Source: SIG710 sp045648605 (GTDB lineage: Bacteria > Bacillota > Clostridia > Oscillospirales > CAG-272). Taken from it: a DNA stretch of 39,216 nucleotides. Below are positions 1 to 8,651 of this stretch, in pieces. Location: NCBI GenBank assembly GCA_045648605.1, contig JAZROG010000012.1:1-39216 (forward strand), given 5' to 3'. Made by a program: the position numbers and the translations under genes. Within the stretch, counting starts at the first letter, position 1. Each line of letters opens with the position of its first letter. The notes under the pieces were generated by a model, which had not been told where the DNA came from, did no database searches, and saw only the letters and a list, made by a program, of their open reading frames with translations.

Positions 1-43
1 AAGAAGTGACGGAACTGTCTTGATCTTTTATCGGAAACCAATA

Positions 44-83
44 AAAAACACTTGCTTACCAATAGAGGTATGCAAGTGTTTTT
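44..83. terminator. Bidirectional terminator at end of feo operon
   Basis: Inverted repeat with arms 44-60 and 67-83, one T/T mismatch and a 6-nt loop, flanked by A-runs and T-runs so that it reads as an intrinsic terminator on either strand. On the minus strand it lies 36 bp past the stop of the small feo-associated gene. Nothing else can be assigned in positions 1-43. Confidence 0.8.
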
Positions 84-118
84 GTTGTAATTTGTTTTCA
101 GAAAGATCCTGTATATTT

Positions 119-274
119 TTATTTACTTTCGGGGTGGCATTTATCCCGCATGGCGCATCCTGCGCAGCCGCAGCAGCATGAGCCTTTGTTTTTTATCTTA
201 TTTCGTATCAAAAATGCAACTATAAGTCCAACTATAAAGCAGAGAACAGCTGCGACTATGATCGTTGGTAACAT
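119..274 (-). CDS. FeoB-associated Cys-rich membrane protein
   Basis: A 51-residue protein with one N-terminal membrane segment (about residues 3-24, rich in I, V, A and L), a short basic stretch, then a cysteine cluster (CCCGCAGC followed by a further Cys) and a short hydrophilic tail. This matches the small FeoB-associated Cys-rich membrane proteins often encoded just after feoB in Firmicutes. Their role is not settled; the cysteines could bind iron or modulate the FeoB channel. The start codon follows a GAGGTG ribosome-binding site, and the gene begins 12 nt after the feoB stop, so it is the last gene of the feo operon. A terminator follows at 44-83. Confidence 0.85.
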   Translation of the reverse strand: MLPTIIVAAVLCFIVGLIVAFLIRNKIKNKGSCCCGCAGCAMRDKCHPESK

Positions 275-286
275 AATATCACCTCT

Positions 287-2428
287 TTATGCTTTTTCGT
301 ATTTGCTTTTTCTTAAGAGCAGATAAAGGAGAATGCAAAGAGCCAAAACAGCTATAACGGTGAATACTCCAAAGCTTGCCTCGCCCGTAAAGATACCGCC
401 TATCTGATATACTATCATTGAAATAACATATGCAAAGCCTGTCATGTATGTAAGGGTGAAGGCTGTCCATTTTGTGCTGTTCATCTCGCGCTTTATTGCT
501 CCCATAGCGGCAAAGCAGGGGGCGCAGAGAAGATTGAATATCATAAAGCTGTATGCGGTAACAGAGCCGAAATCCGCTCTGATGGCGCTCCAAAGAGAGC
601 TTACATCTGCGGCATTATAGAGTGTGCTGAATGTGAGCACCACCTCTTCCTTTGCAATAAGTCCCGTGAGAGTGGCAACAGTTGATTTCCAAGCCATGTC
701 TCCTATCCAACCGATGGGGTAGAAGATCCAGGCAATAGCATTTCCGAAAATCGCGAGCAGGGAATTGCTCTCATTTTCCACCGAACCGAAGCTGCCGCCC
801 TCAAAGCCGTAGCCACGAAGGAACCAGAGAATTATAGCGGAGAGAAGAATGACAGTTCCCGCGCGCTTTATAAAATCCCAAGCTCTGTCCCAAGTTGTGC
901 GCAGAACATTTTTTGCAACCGGCGCATGATATGCGGGAAGCTCCATAACAAAGGGGGAGGGTTCGCCCGAAAAAGCCTTGAATTTCTTTAGTATAATTCC
1001 TGAAATTACAACAGCAGCAATGCCTATGAGGAATGCCGAAACAGCAACAAGAGCGGAATTTCCGAAGATGGCACCTGCAAAAAGTCCGATGATGGGCATT
1101 TTGGCGCCGCAGGGAATAAACGAGGTGGTGACGATGGTCATTCGTCTGTCCTTTTCCTGCTCGATGGTCCTTGATGCCATGATTCCGGGAACACTGCAGC
1201 CTGTTGCCACAAGAAGCGGAATAAAGCTCTTGCCCGAAAGACCGAATTTGCGGAAAAGCTTATCCATAATAAATGCAACTCGGGACATATATCCGCAATC
1301 CTCGATAATTGCAAGAAGAAGATAAAGCACCATTATTTGTGGTACAAATCCAAGAACAGCACCAACTCCGCCGACAATTCCGTCCATTATAAGTCCGTAA
1401 AGCCAAGGAGCGATGATAGGTGTGCCGTCCTTTAGCAAAAAGCTGTTGAAAAATGCGGGAACATATTCTCCAAAGAGCTTATCATTTGCGAAATCCGTGC
1501 CCATTGTTCCGATGGAAAAGGGGAAATTGCCCATTGCGATGGCATAAATAAGAAACATGATAAGCGCAAAGAATGGGAGCGCAAGAATTCTGTTTGTGGC
1601 TATTCTATCTATCTTATCGGAAAGGGTAAGCCTTCCCGCGTGCTTCTTTTTGTAGCAGGTGGAGAGCAGATTGGTTATGTAAACATATCTTTCGTTGGTT
1701 ATTATTGCCTCGGAATCGTCATCAAGCTCGGCTTCCACTGCGGCAATATCCTTTTCTATATGAGAACGCTTCTCTTCATCGATCCCAAGCTCCAGAAGAA
1801 CCTTTTCATCTCTCTCGAAAATCTTTACCGCATACCATCTTTGCCTGTCCTCGGACATACCGTGAACTGCCGCCTCCTCAATATGTGCAATGGCATGCTC
1901 AACAGTTCCTGAAAAAATATGCTTTGGAACAAGCTTTCCGTGCTTTGCTTCCTCGATTGCAAGCTCGGTCGCTTCAAAAATTCCGTCGCTTTTAAGGGCG
2001 GAGATCTCAACGACCTTACAGCCGATTCCTTTTCCGAGCTTTTCAATATTGATCACATCGCCGTTTTTTCTCACCACGTCCATCATGTTGATTGCAACCA
2101 CAACGGGTATTCCAAGCTCGATAAGCTGCGTTGTGAGATAAAGATTTCTCTCAAGATTGGTTCCGTCAACGATATTCAGTATCGCATCAGGACTCTCGCC
2201 CACAAGATAATTACGGGCTACCACCTCTTCGAGAGTATATGGAGAAAGGGAATAGATTCCGGGGAGATCTGTGATAATGATGTCCTTATCCCTTTTGAAT
2301 TTTCCTTCTTTTTTTTCGACGGTAACCCCGGGCCAGTTTCCAACATACTGATTAGAACCTGTGAGGGCATTAAAAAGTGTTGTTTTTCCACAGTTGGGGT
2401 TTCCGGCAAGGGCGATCTTAAGCGCCAT
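287..2428 (-). CDS. feoB: Ferrous iron transport protein B
   Basis: A 713-residue inner-membrane Fe(II) transporter. The N-terminal G domain has GNPNCGKT (residues 9-16, P-loop), DLPG (54-57) and NMMD (114-117). A helical spacer follows, then a polytopic membrane domain from about residue 275 with the two Gate motifs typical of the family (including the stretch around GCSVPGIMASR). The length is normal. I prefer the ATG at 2428, preceded by GTGAGG, over an in-frame GTG at 2440 that overlaps this ribosome-binding site. feoA lies 59 nt upstream, and a GTTAG-N6-CTAAC palindrome (2448-2463) sits in that gap. The gene belongs to an operon read from the promoter near 2757-2785. Confidence 0.97.
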   Translation of the reverse strand: MALKIALAGNPNCGKTTLFNALTGSNQYVGNWPGVTVEKKEGKFKRDKDIIITDLPGIYSLSPYTLEEVVARNYLVGESPDAILNIVDGTNLERNLYLTTQLIELGIPVVVAINMMDVVRKNGDVINIEKLGKGIGCKVVEISALKSDGIFEATELAIEEAKHGKLVPKHIFSGTVEHAIAHIEEAAVHGMSEDRQRWYAVKIFERDEKVLLELGIDEEKRSHIEKDIAAVEAELDDDSEAIITNERYVYITNLLSTCYKKKHAGRLTLSDKIDRIATNRILALPFFALIMFLIYAIAMGNFPFSIGTMGTDFANDKLFGEYVPAFFNSFLLKDGTPIIAPWLYGLIMDGIVGGVGAVLGFVPQIMVLYLLLAIIEDCGYMSRVAFIMDKLFRKFGLSGKSFIPLLVATGCSVPGIMASRTIEQEKDRRMTIVTTSFIPCGAKMPIIGLFAGAIFGNSALVAVSAFLIGIAAVVISGIILKKFKAFSGEPSPFVMELPAYHAPVAKNVLRTTWDRAWDFIKRAGTVILLSAIILWFLRGYGFEGGSFGSVENESNSLLAIFGNAIAWIFYPIGWIGDMAWKSTVATLTGLIAKEEVVLTFSTLYNAADVSSLWSAIRADFGSVTAYSFMIFNLLCAPCFAAMGAIKREMNSTKWTAFTLTYMTGFAYVISMIVYQIGGIFTGEASFGVFTVIAVLALCILLYLLLRKSKYEKA

Positions 2429-2447
2429 ATTTTTCCTCACTTTCTTG

Positions 2448-2463
2448 GTTAGTCTATGCTAAC
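2448..2463. promoter_or_regulatory. Putative iron-regulator operator in feoA-feoB gap
   Basis: GTTAG, six unpaired bases, CTAAC. It is the third and weakest copy of the palindrome found twice more upstream of feoA, with identical half-sites and spacing. It lies 20 nt before the feoB start. The half-sites resemble DtxR/IdeR-type boxes; that assignment is inference. Confidence 0.5.
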
Positions 2464-2487
2464 TGCTTTGCAAAATTATAATAAAAA

Positions 2488-2709
2488 TTATTCGATCTCG
2501 ACCATTTCCGCATCAGCGCGGCGAAGAGAAAGCTCATATCCGCGCAGATTTATCTCGATTGGGTCACCCAGAGGCGCAACCTTGCGAACATATATTTCAA
2601 CGCCCTTGGTAATTCCCATATCCATGATCCTGCGTCTCACAGCACCCTCTCCGTGGAGCTTGACGACCTTAACCCTCTGGCCGACCTTGACTGTTTTTAG
2701 CGTGTTCAT
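2488..2709 (-). CDS. feoA: Ferrous iron transport protein A
   Basis: A 73-residue SH3-like cytosolic protein of the FeoA family, which assists FeoB. The family pattern is visible: G-Q-R-V-K-V near residue 10, RRRIMDMGITKG (about 25-36) and a C-terminal LRGYELSLRRADA segment. The start is fixed by GGAGG 8 nt upstream. It is the first gene of the feo operon; the leader carries a perfect -35/-10 promoter with an operator just after the -10. Confidence 0.95.
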   Translation of the reverse strand: MNTLKTVKVGQRVKVVKLHGEGAVRRRIMDMGITKGVEIYVRKVAPLGDPIEINLRGYELSLRRADAEMVEIE

Positions 2710-2732
2710 TCTTTATCCTCCGCTTTTTGGTG

Positions 2733-2785
2733 GTTAGCCTTGGCTAACTCAATAATATGATACACTTTTTTCCGAATTTTGTCAA
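2733..2785 (-). promoter_or_regulatory. feoA promoter with overlapping GTTAG-N6-CTAAC operator
   Basis: On the minus strand TTGACA (2785-2780), a 17-bp spacer and TATCAT (2762-2757). The palindrome GTTAGCC-tt-GGCTAAC (2733-2748) covers about +2 to +17 relative to the expected transcription start, an ideal place for repression. This suits a metal-responsive repressor of the DtxR/IdeR/MntR type, with half-sites reminiscent of the TTAGG..CCTAA box. The regulator itself is not encoded in the window. Confidence 0.75.
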
Positions 2786-2828
2786 TAGTTTTTTTCCCTT
2801 ATGTATAATTTTGTCAAATCAAACAATC

Positions 2829-2846
2829 GGTTAGCGATCGCTAACC
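2829..2846. promoter_or_regulatory. Second upstream operator, 18-bp perfect palindrome
   Basis: A perfect 18-bp palindrome containing GTTAG-CGATCG-CTAAC. It is centred about 55 bp upstream of the feoA -35 and about 105 bp upstream of the -35 of the divergent gene. Half-sites and spacing are the same as in the feoA promoter palindrome, so it is probably an auxiliary site for the same regulator. Confidence 0.6.
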
Positions 2847-2942
2847 TGAAAGTGTTGTGCATTTTTTACAATCATATTTTTTGCAAAAATCAAAGAAGTA
2901 AAAAAACAATACTATTTTGAGTAAAAAAGTAATATATGGACA

Positions 2943-2971
2943 TTGACAAAGGTAAGAAAATGTATTAAAAT
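2943..2971 (+). promoter_or_regulatory. Promoter of the GH127-like pseudogene
   Basis: TTGACA (2943-2948), a 17-bp spacer and TAAAAT (2966-2971), 38 bp before the start codon. The promoter looks intact although the gene is broken. Confidence 0.7.
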
Positions 2972-3008
2972 TTAACTATACATATTTTATTCTCGGAGAG
3001 TGACAAAA

Positions 3009-4462
3009 ATGAGCATAGCGATACAAAAAATATATTCGGGTGATCCCGTAAATTCGGTGCGCAAGGCAACCGACACATTTTTTATAAATGATATTGGTAC
3101 AAGCAATTACAGAGGACTGCTTCAGGATTCTGCAAAATTCGTTATGAATTCACAGCTTCTTGATAAAGCTACTTGGCAGAGATTTGTAAATCAGTTCAGG
3201 CTGAGAGATGATTCCATAGACCGCGGATGGAGAGGCGAATATTGGGGAAAAATGATGCGAGGTGTGGCTTTACATATTCTTTCTTAAGGGACGAGGAGCT
3301 TTATTCTGTGCTTACAGATGCCGTGCTTGATATTCTCTCAACAGAGGATGAGCTTGGAAGGATCTCCACTTATGAAACAAGTGACGAAAAGGGATTTTCC
3401 GAATTTGACGGCTGGGATATGTGGTCGAGAAAATATGTGCTTCTCGGAATGCAGTATTATATCGAAATATGCCGTGATGAGGAGTTTAAAAAGAAGATAA
3501 TCGCTTCTATGTGCCGTCAGGCTGATTATATTATTTCGAAGATAGGACCGAGGAGTGAGGGTAAGCTTCCCATTACATATGCAACACGAAATTGAAGAGG
3601 TCTTAATTCTACCTCTATACTTGAACCTATCGTAAGGCTTTATTCCCTTACGGGTGAGAAAAAATATCTTGATTTTGCCGAGTATATTATAGACGAGGGC
3701 GGAACAAGCATCTTCAATCTTTTTGAAATGGCGCTGGAGGATACCACCGACCCATATCAGTATCCTGTTACAAAGGCTTATGAGATGATGTCCTGCTTTG
3801 AGGGCTTGCCTGAATATTACCGTGTTACGGGAATTGAAAAATATAAGACCGCGGTGCTGAATTTTGCACGCAGAGTTATGAAAAGCGATGTAAGCATCAT
3901 CGGCTGCTGCGGAACCACAAGCGGGCGCTTTGACCATTCAAGCGTGCGTCAGACAGACTCAACATACCAAGGCGAGATGCAGGAGACCTGTGTTACGGTA
4001 ACATGGATGAAGCTCTGTCTGCAGCTTCTTGCCCTCACGGGAGACGTTTCCTTTGCAGAGTGCTTTGAAACATCGCTTTATAATGCTTATCTTGGCTCTA
4101 TCAATACCGAAAATGTCCTTAATGAGAATGTTTTCATTGAGCTTCCAGCGGCGAAGGTAAGGGAGGTCATGCCCTTTGATTCGTATGCAACTCTCCTTGG
4201 CGGAGCAAGAGGAAGAGCCATTGGCGGTGCAAGACTCGGTGAGAATGTAAATGAGACGGCTGATATACTGTTTGACGAAAATGACATCGTTTCTCTTGAA
4301 AAATCCGATATCGCAAAATTTGATAAGGTGGTCAAATTCAAGGCAAAGACCGATGACGGCAGGGAAGTGACCCTTGTGGATTTCTCATCTGCGGGAAAAA
4401 CCTGGAGCGAGGATTCAAGATATGTTTGCTGGCTTCCCACAAAAAGGAAATATTACAAATAA
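3009..4462 (+). pseudogene. GH127/DUF1680-like glycoside hydrolase, decayed
   Basis: Three adjoining segments together read as a GH127-type protein (the family includes beta-L-arabinofuranosidases). The first (3009-3260) ends in GWRGEYWGKMMRG. A one-base loss near 3258-3266 shifts the frame into GFTYSFLRDEELYSVL and onward. An in-frame TGA at 3593-3595 then interrupts it, and the same frame runs on to 4462. Family signatures are WDMWSRKYVLLGMQYY, LYNAYLG, PFDSYATLLGGARGRAIGG and the ETC of the zinc site (QETC, near 3985). The stretch that should follow, with the YGCC motif holding the nucleophilic cysteine, is absent: the text jumps from GGARL to a C-terminal-like segment. Frameshift, stop and internal deletion together argue for real decay, not a sequencing slip. 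Confidence 0.75.
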
Positions 4463-4502
4463 AATACGATTTTCATTGTGTGAAAATTTAGAAAAAATCA
4501 CA

Positions 4503-4568
4503 GTTTTTCGGTGCTTAATTTGTGAAAAGCACCGAAAAACTTATTTTTGTCGAAAATAAGTTCTTTTT
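4503..4568 (+). terminator. Tandem hairpins after the GH127-like pseudogene
   Basis: A perfect 14-bp stem (4503-4516 with 4527-4540) is followed by, and shares two bases with, a second stem (4538-4547 with 4553-4562, GTCG-containing loop) ending in CTTTTT. The second stem is a good intrinsic terminator. The two are mutually exclusive at their junction. Confidence 0.65.
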
Positions 4569-4572
4569 GTGT

Positions 4573-4600
4573 TTGCAAAATGGATTTTTTATGTTATAAT
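4573..4600 (+). promoter_or_regulatory. Promoter of PRPP synthetase gene
   Basis: TTGCAA (4573-4578), a 16-bp spacer and a consensus TATAAT (4595-4600), 56 bp upstream of the start codon. Confidence 0.65.
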
Positions 4601-4656
4601 ATATACAAGGTGGGCTTGTGACCCAAAAACGAAATATATGTAAAATCGGAGGACTT

Positions 4657-5805
4657 ATGAAGGATTCACTTTACGGAGATCTCAGTATTATCGCTATGAA
4701 AGGCTGCGAGCAGTTTCTTGAGCAGGTAGATGCCTACCTTAAGGAATGGAGACGCCACAGCGATGAGGTTTCTTTTATCGTTGATGTCAATTGCCCCAGA
4801 TTCGGAACAGGAGAAGCTAAGGGTACTATTTCAAAATCTCTCAGAGGACACGATGTTTATATCATCTGTGACCCGTTCAATTACGGCGTTACATACAAGA
4901 TGTACGGTAAAGAAGTCCCTATGAGCCCCGACGATCATTTTGCTGACCTTAAGAGAATTATCAGCGCAAACGCAGGAAAGGCAAGAAGAGTTTCTGTTAT
5001 CATGCCTATGCTCTATGAGGGCAGACAGCACAAGCGCTCTTCAAGAGAGTCTCTCGACTGCGCAATGGCTCTCCGCGAGCTTGAAAATCTCGGTGTTACC
5101 AATATTCTCACATTTGATGCTCATGACCCCAGAGTTCAGAATGCAATTCCGCTCTGCGGCTTCGAGAATATTCATCCCACATATCAGATGATAAAGGCTC
5201 TTATCAGAAAGTTCCCCGATATTTCCATTGATAAAAACGATCTTATGATAATCTCTCCCGATGAGGGTGCAATGGGCAGATGTATGTATTATTCGTCTGT
5301 TCTCGGCCTTGATATCGGTATGTTCTATAAGAGACGTAACTATTCTGTAATTGTAAACGGAAGAAATCCCATCGAGGCTCATGAGTATCTCGGAAATGAC
5401 CTCACAGGCAAGGATGCTATCATTGTTGATGATATGATCTCCTCGGGCGAATCTATCATCGACGTTGCTCTCCAGATAAAGGAAAAGGGCGCAAAGAGAA
5501 TTTTCATCTTTGAAACTTTCGGTCTCTTTACCGACGGTCTTGCAAAATTCGATAAGGCTTATGAGGACGGTCTCTTTGACGGTATCTTCACAACAAACCT
5601 TGTTTACCGCACTCCCGAGCTTCTCACAAGAGATTGGTATTGCGAGGTTAATATGTGCAAATATGTGGCTTACATTATCGACACGCTTAACCATGATGCA
5701 ACCATCAGCAAGCTTCTCAGCCCCATTGAGCGTATTCATAGCCTTGTTGATCGCCATAAGGCTACAAACAATCAGCAGCTCAAGCTCGAATTCGATAAAA
5801 AATAG
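4657..5805 (+). CDS. prs: Ribose-phosphate pyrophosphokinase, long divergent form
   Basis: A 382-residue member of the PRPP synthetase family, which makes phosphoribosyl diphosphate from ribose 5-phosphate and ATP for nucleotide, histidine and tryptophan synthesis. The signs are the VDDMISSG PRPP-binding loop (near residue 263), a KRRNYS segment matching the flexible KRR loop, and TFDAHDPRVQNAIP matching the family's D-H region. The usual bacterial enzyme is about 315 residues. This one is longer, with a distinctive N-terminus (YGDLSIIAMKGCEQF), so it belongs to a divergent branch. GGAGG at 4648-4652 fixes ATG 4657 over an upstream in-frame GTG at 4618. It is monocistronic, with its own promoter and terminator. 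Confidence 0.85.
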   Translation: MKDSLYGDLSIIAMKGCEQFLEQVDAYLKEWRRHSDEVSFIVDVNCPRFGTGEAKGTISKSLRGHDVYIICDPFNYGVTYKMYGKEVPMSPDDHFADLKRIISANAGKARRVSVIMPMLYEGRQHKRSSRESLDCAMALRELENLGVTNILTFDAHDPRVQNAIPLCGFENIHPTYQMIKALIRKFPDISIDKNDLMIISPDEGAMGRCMYYSSVLGLDIGMFYKRRNYSVIVNGRNPIEAHEYLGNDLTGKDAIIVDDMISSGESIIDVALQIKEKGAKRIFIFETFGLFTDGLAKFDKAYEDGLFDGIFTTNLVYRTPELLTRDWYCEVNMCKYVAYIIDTLNHDATISKLLSPIERIHSLVDRHKATNNQQLKLEFDKK

Positions 5806-5822
5806 TCCATTTTGATGTTTTT

Positions 5823-5864
5823 AAAATCCGATTCTTGGAAATTACTCCAAGGGTCGGATTTTTT
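5823..5864 (+). terminator. Terminator of prs
   Basis: Stem AATCCGA (5825-5831) with TCGGATT (5854-5860), an inner CTTGGA/TCCAAG stem, then a run of T. It lies 19 bp past the prs stop. Confidence 0.75.
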
Positions 5865-5917
5865 GTATATTATTTCTGATTTAAAATTTCTGAAATGTTG
5901 CAAAATGCACAAAAGTG

Positions 5918-5981
5918 TTGATGTTTCGCTCCTCGCATGTTATCCTATTCATGCGCTCGGCGGTGGGCTAAGATGCCTCCC
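5918..5981 (+). promoter_or_regulatory. Possible promoter and structured leader of the SLH gene
   Basis: TTGATG (5918-5923), a 17-bp spacer and TATCCT (5941-5946) give a passable promoter. The leader that follows is GC-rich in an AT-rich gap and can form a stem GGTGGGC (5962-5968) with GCCTCCC (5975-5981), one mismatch, loop TAAGAT. I do not recognise a known riboswitch in it. Confidence 0.35.
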
Positions 5982-6019
5982 GCGGGGAAAGCAAAAAATA
6001 AAAAACAGGAGGAGCTTCA

Positions 6020-8494
6020 ATGCTAAAACTCAAAAAAACCCTCGCAGTGTTTCTCGCTGTACTTATGGTAAGCGCGCTTTCACTGACAGCGGTCATCACA
6101 CCCTCGGCAAAGGATTTCAGTGACGTTGCTCCCGATAACGCATATGCGGAGCAGATTGATATGCTTTCCGATATCGGCGTTATTGTCGGCACAAGCGACA
6201 CCGAATTTTCTCCAAATGAAAAGGTGACCCGCGAGCAGATGGCACTTCTGCTCTACCGCCTGATGACAGGCAAGGACAACTCCGGCAGAGTCAATACATC
6301 CCCCTTCCGCGATCTCTATGAGCCCGTTTATAACGGTGCAATTTCATGGGCATATGCTTGCGGATACATTCTCGGCACCTCCGAGAACACATTTAACCCC
6401 ATGGGCGGCATCACTCATCAGGATGCTCTCGCAATGATCACCCGTGCACTCGGTCAGACAAACAGCAAGACCGATGCGGGCTATCCTTGGTCCTTTATCG
6501 ACATAGCAAACCGTCTGGGACTCAGCCGTGGACTTGAAAATGTACCTTACGAGCAGACACTTACAAGAGGCGAGACTGCGGCAATTCTCTACAACGCTAT
6601 TACAAGCGAGTACATCATCACAAAAACAGTTTCCGGAACGACAGTCCCCCTTGTAACTACCATTCTTCGCTATGTTTACGGCTATGAGAGCGGCACAGCC
6701 TTCATCACAGCCACAAACGATTTTGCACTTCCCACTTCTACTACCGTAATCAGAAACGGTTATGCACAGATCGACATTCTCTCAGATGAGGGCGATATCG
6801 ATTCTGCATTCGTCAAGGCAAGCGACCTTGGAATTTCCGGCGATATGAATGACCATCTTGGCGATGCATTCAGAGTATTCTACAAGATGAATGACAGAAC
6901 AGGAATTGCATCTATCCTTGGCTCTGCAATCGAGAGCACAGCGGTAAATGTAAATGCAATTACTGTTGGAAGCGGCAATGCTTATATTCAGATAGGAAAT
7001 GTTAAATACAATGTTGTTGATTCCTATTCGGGCAGCGCGGCAACCAACTCAAATGAGCTTCTTGCTTTCGCATATGATGAGGACAATACCCTCGCTTCTG
7101 TTGAGAACAATGCTGCTCTTGCATCCCTTAACGGATTCTTTACAATAAAGCTTATCTTTGATGCTAAGTCCTCCATTGCATCCCGTGCTATCATCATGCC
7201 TCTCACTCATGCTGTTCTCGATATTAACAGCGCAGGTGAGATCAATATAGCAGATGGCGCAAAGGCTGACGAGCTTACAGGCGGCTATGTGAACAAAGAT
7301 TCGGCAAAGGATGGCGACAGAGTTCTTTATTACTACAACAGTGCAGAAAAACGCCTCGTTATTGAGGAGAAGCTGAGCATAGTTAAGGGTGTTAAGGTTA
7401 CAAAGCTCACCTCAAGCACTGCTGTTATCGGTGGAAAAACATATAATCTCGGTGTAGCGGGAACAGCTTTTGATGCTTCAAGCGTTATCGGCAAGCTCAC
7501 GGTTGGAGAGGTATATGATATCACAGTTCGCGGCAATGCTGTAATCGATGCTTCTACCGCTGCAAATGAAGAAACATATTCCTCCACATATCTTATTGCC
7601 ATGAGCGGGGCAACCCCCGTTGTTCATAAGGACAAGGTATGCTATTTCATGACTGCCAACATCGGCGGCAAGAATGTAAATGTTTATGTTACAAATTCCT
7701 CTGTAGAGAACGGTGAGGTTTACCGCTACGAGACAGACAGCGATGGAATCCTTACTCTCACAGCACCCGAGAATGAAAAGTTTGCACAGAGCGGCGAGCT
7801 TAAGACTCTCATCGACAGCGCATCCTCTGTCACAATCGAAAAGAACGGCAATGTTTACTATACTCTCACAAACGGTCAGAGCGCAGACAAGTTCATCACA
7901 GATGAAAATACCGTTATCGTAGTAAAGAACGCGAGCGGCGTAAGCTATAAGAGCGGTGCGTATGCTTCTACTATAACCGTCAATGACGGTGCAAGAGTTG
8001 TTGCTGTAATGAAGGACAGCACAGGTAGCGTTGAGACACTCAAATACCTTTATATCTCCGACGGCTCTCTCGGAAGCGCGCTTGATTCCTCTTCCTTTGT
8101 TCAGATCCTTCAGAATGAGGGCACAGAGCAGGTAAATGGCATCACAATGAGCGTTTATACCGTTTACAGCTTTGCATCTGGCAAGATCGAAACACTTTAT
8201 TCCTCATCTGCAGCGCTGAATAACGGTACAATATATATGCTCAATGAAGACGGACATATCACAGACAGTGAAAAGCAGCTTCAGAGCGGTGTTGTGACAG
8301 GCTTTGCAGGAAACACCGTAACTATCGGCGAGAACACATATATTCTTGCATCGAATGTTATCATTTCAGAGGTTGGAACAAATGCAAGCGGCGAATTTGT
8401 TGCAAAGACACTTACTTCCTCCGAGCTTTACGGAAAGAATGTAAGCTTTGTTGCAAACGAAAACACGATCACACGCATTATAGTTAATAACTGA
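6020..8494 (+). CDS. S-layer homology domain protein, exported
   Basis: An 824-residue surface protein. Residues 1-29 are a signal peptide (basic MLKLKK, then a hydrophobic core ending near TPSA). Three S-layer homology modules follow: about 32-82 (DFSDV ... VTREQMALLLYRLM), 93-146 (PFRDL ... ITHQDALAMITRAL) and 153-192 (FIDIANRLGLSRG ... LTRGETAAILYNAI). Such modules bind pyruvylated cell-wall polymers and anchor the protein. The remaining ~630 residues are rich in G, S, T, V and N with many short beta-like segments, and I do not recognise a catalytic domain. AGGAGG lies 8 nt before the start. It stands alone, with a strong terminator after it. It could be a structural S-layer-type or wall-associated protein; the function is open. 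Confidence 0.85.
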   Translation: MLKLKKTLAVFLAVLMVSALSLTAVITPSAKDFSDVAPDNAYAEQIDMLSDIGVIVGTSDTEFSPNEKVTREQMALLLYRLMTGKDNSGRVNTSPFRDLYEPVYNGAISWAYACGYILGTSENTFNPMGGITHQDALAMITRALGQTNSKTDAGYPWSFIDIANRLGLSRGLENVPYEQTLTRGETAAILYNAITSEYIITKTVSGTTVPLVTTILRYVYGYESGTAFITATNDFALPTSTTVIRNGYAQIDILSDEGDIDSAFVKASDLGISGDMNDHLGDAFRVFYKMNDRTGIASILGSAIESTAVNVNAITVGSGNAYIQIGNVKYNVVDSYSGSAATNSNELLAFAYDEDNTLASVENNAALASLNGFFTIKLIFDAKSSIASRAIIMPLTHAVLDINSAGEINIADGAKADELTGGYVNKDSAKDGDRVLYYYNSAEKRLVIEEKLSIVKGVKVTKLTSSTAVIGGKTYNLGVAGTAFDASSVIGKLTVGEVYDITVRGNAVIDASTAANEETYSSTYLIAMSGATPVVHKDKVCYFMTANIGGKNVNVYVTNSSVENGEVYRYETDSDGILTLTAPENEKFAQSGELKTLIDSASSVTIEKNGNVYYTLTNGQSADKFITDENTVIVVKNASGVSYKSGAYASTITVNDGARVVAVMKDSTGSVETLKYLYISDGSLGSALDSSSFVQILQNEGTEQVNGITMSVYTVYSFASGKIETLYSSSAALNNGTIYMLNEDGHITDSEKQLQSGVVTGFAGNTVTIGENTYILASNVIISEVGTNASGEFVAKTLTSSELYGKNVSFVANENTITRIIVNN

Positions 8495-8505
8495 TATAAA
8501 AATTC

Positions 8506-8536
8506 GGGACTGAGCTTCGGCTCAGTCCCTTTTTTT
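8506..8536 (+). terminator. Terminator of the SLH gene
   Basis: Perfect 10-bp stem GGGACTGAGC / GCTCAGTCCC with a TTCG tetraloop and seven T. A textbook intrinsic terminator. Confidence 0.95.
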
Positions 8537-8567
8537 CGCTATAAATAGGACGAAAGAGATGCGATAA

Positions 8568-8596
8568 TTGACAAAAATCCATTTTTGTGTTATAAT
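8568..8596 (+). promoter_or_regulatory. Promoter of trkA-trkH
   Basis: TTGACA (8568-8573), a 17-bp spacer and TATAAT (8591-8596): full consensus at ideal spacing, 55 bp upstream of trkA. Confidence 0.9.
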
Positions 8597-8651
8597 TTTA
8601 GAAACATTGTAATGATTATAGCTATTTAGAATAAAAAAAGAGGATGAATAT

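Noticed and set aside
1640..2452. Long open frames on the plus strand opposite feoB
   Set aside because: They are shadows of the clear feoB reading; no start signals and no family resemblance.
3593..3595. In-frame TGA in the GH127-like gene read as selenocysteine or recoded codon
   Set aside because: No SECIS-like hairpin is evident just after it, other genes in the window use TGA as a normal stop, and the gene also has a frameshift and a deletion.
5041..5757. 238-codon minus-strand frame opposite prs
   Set aside because: It mirrors the codon pattern of prs, has no ribosome-binding site and encodes nothing recognisable.
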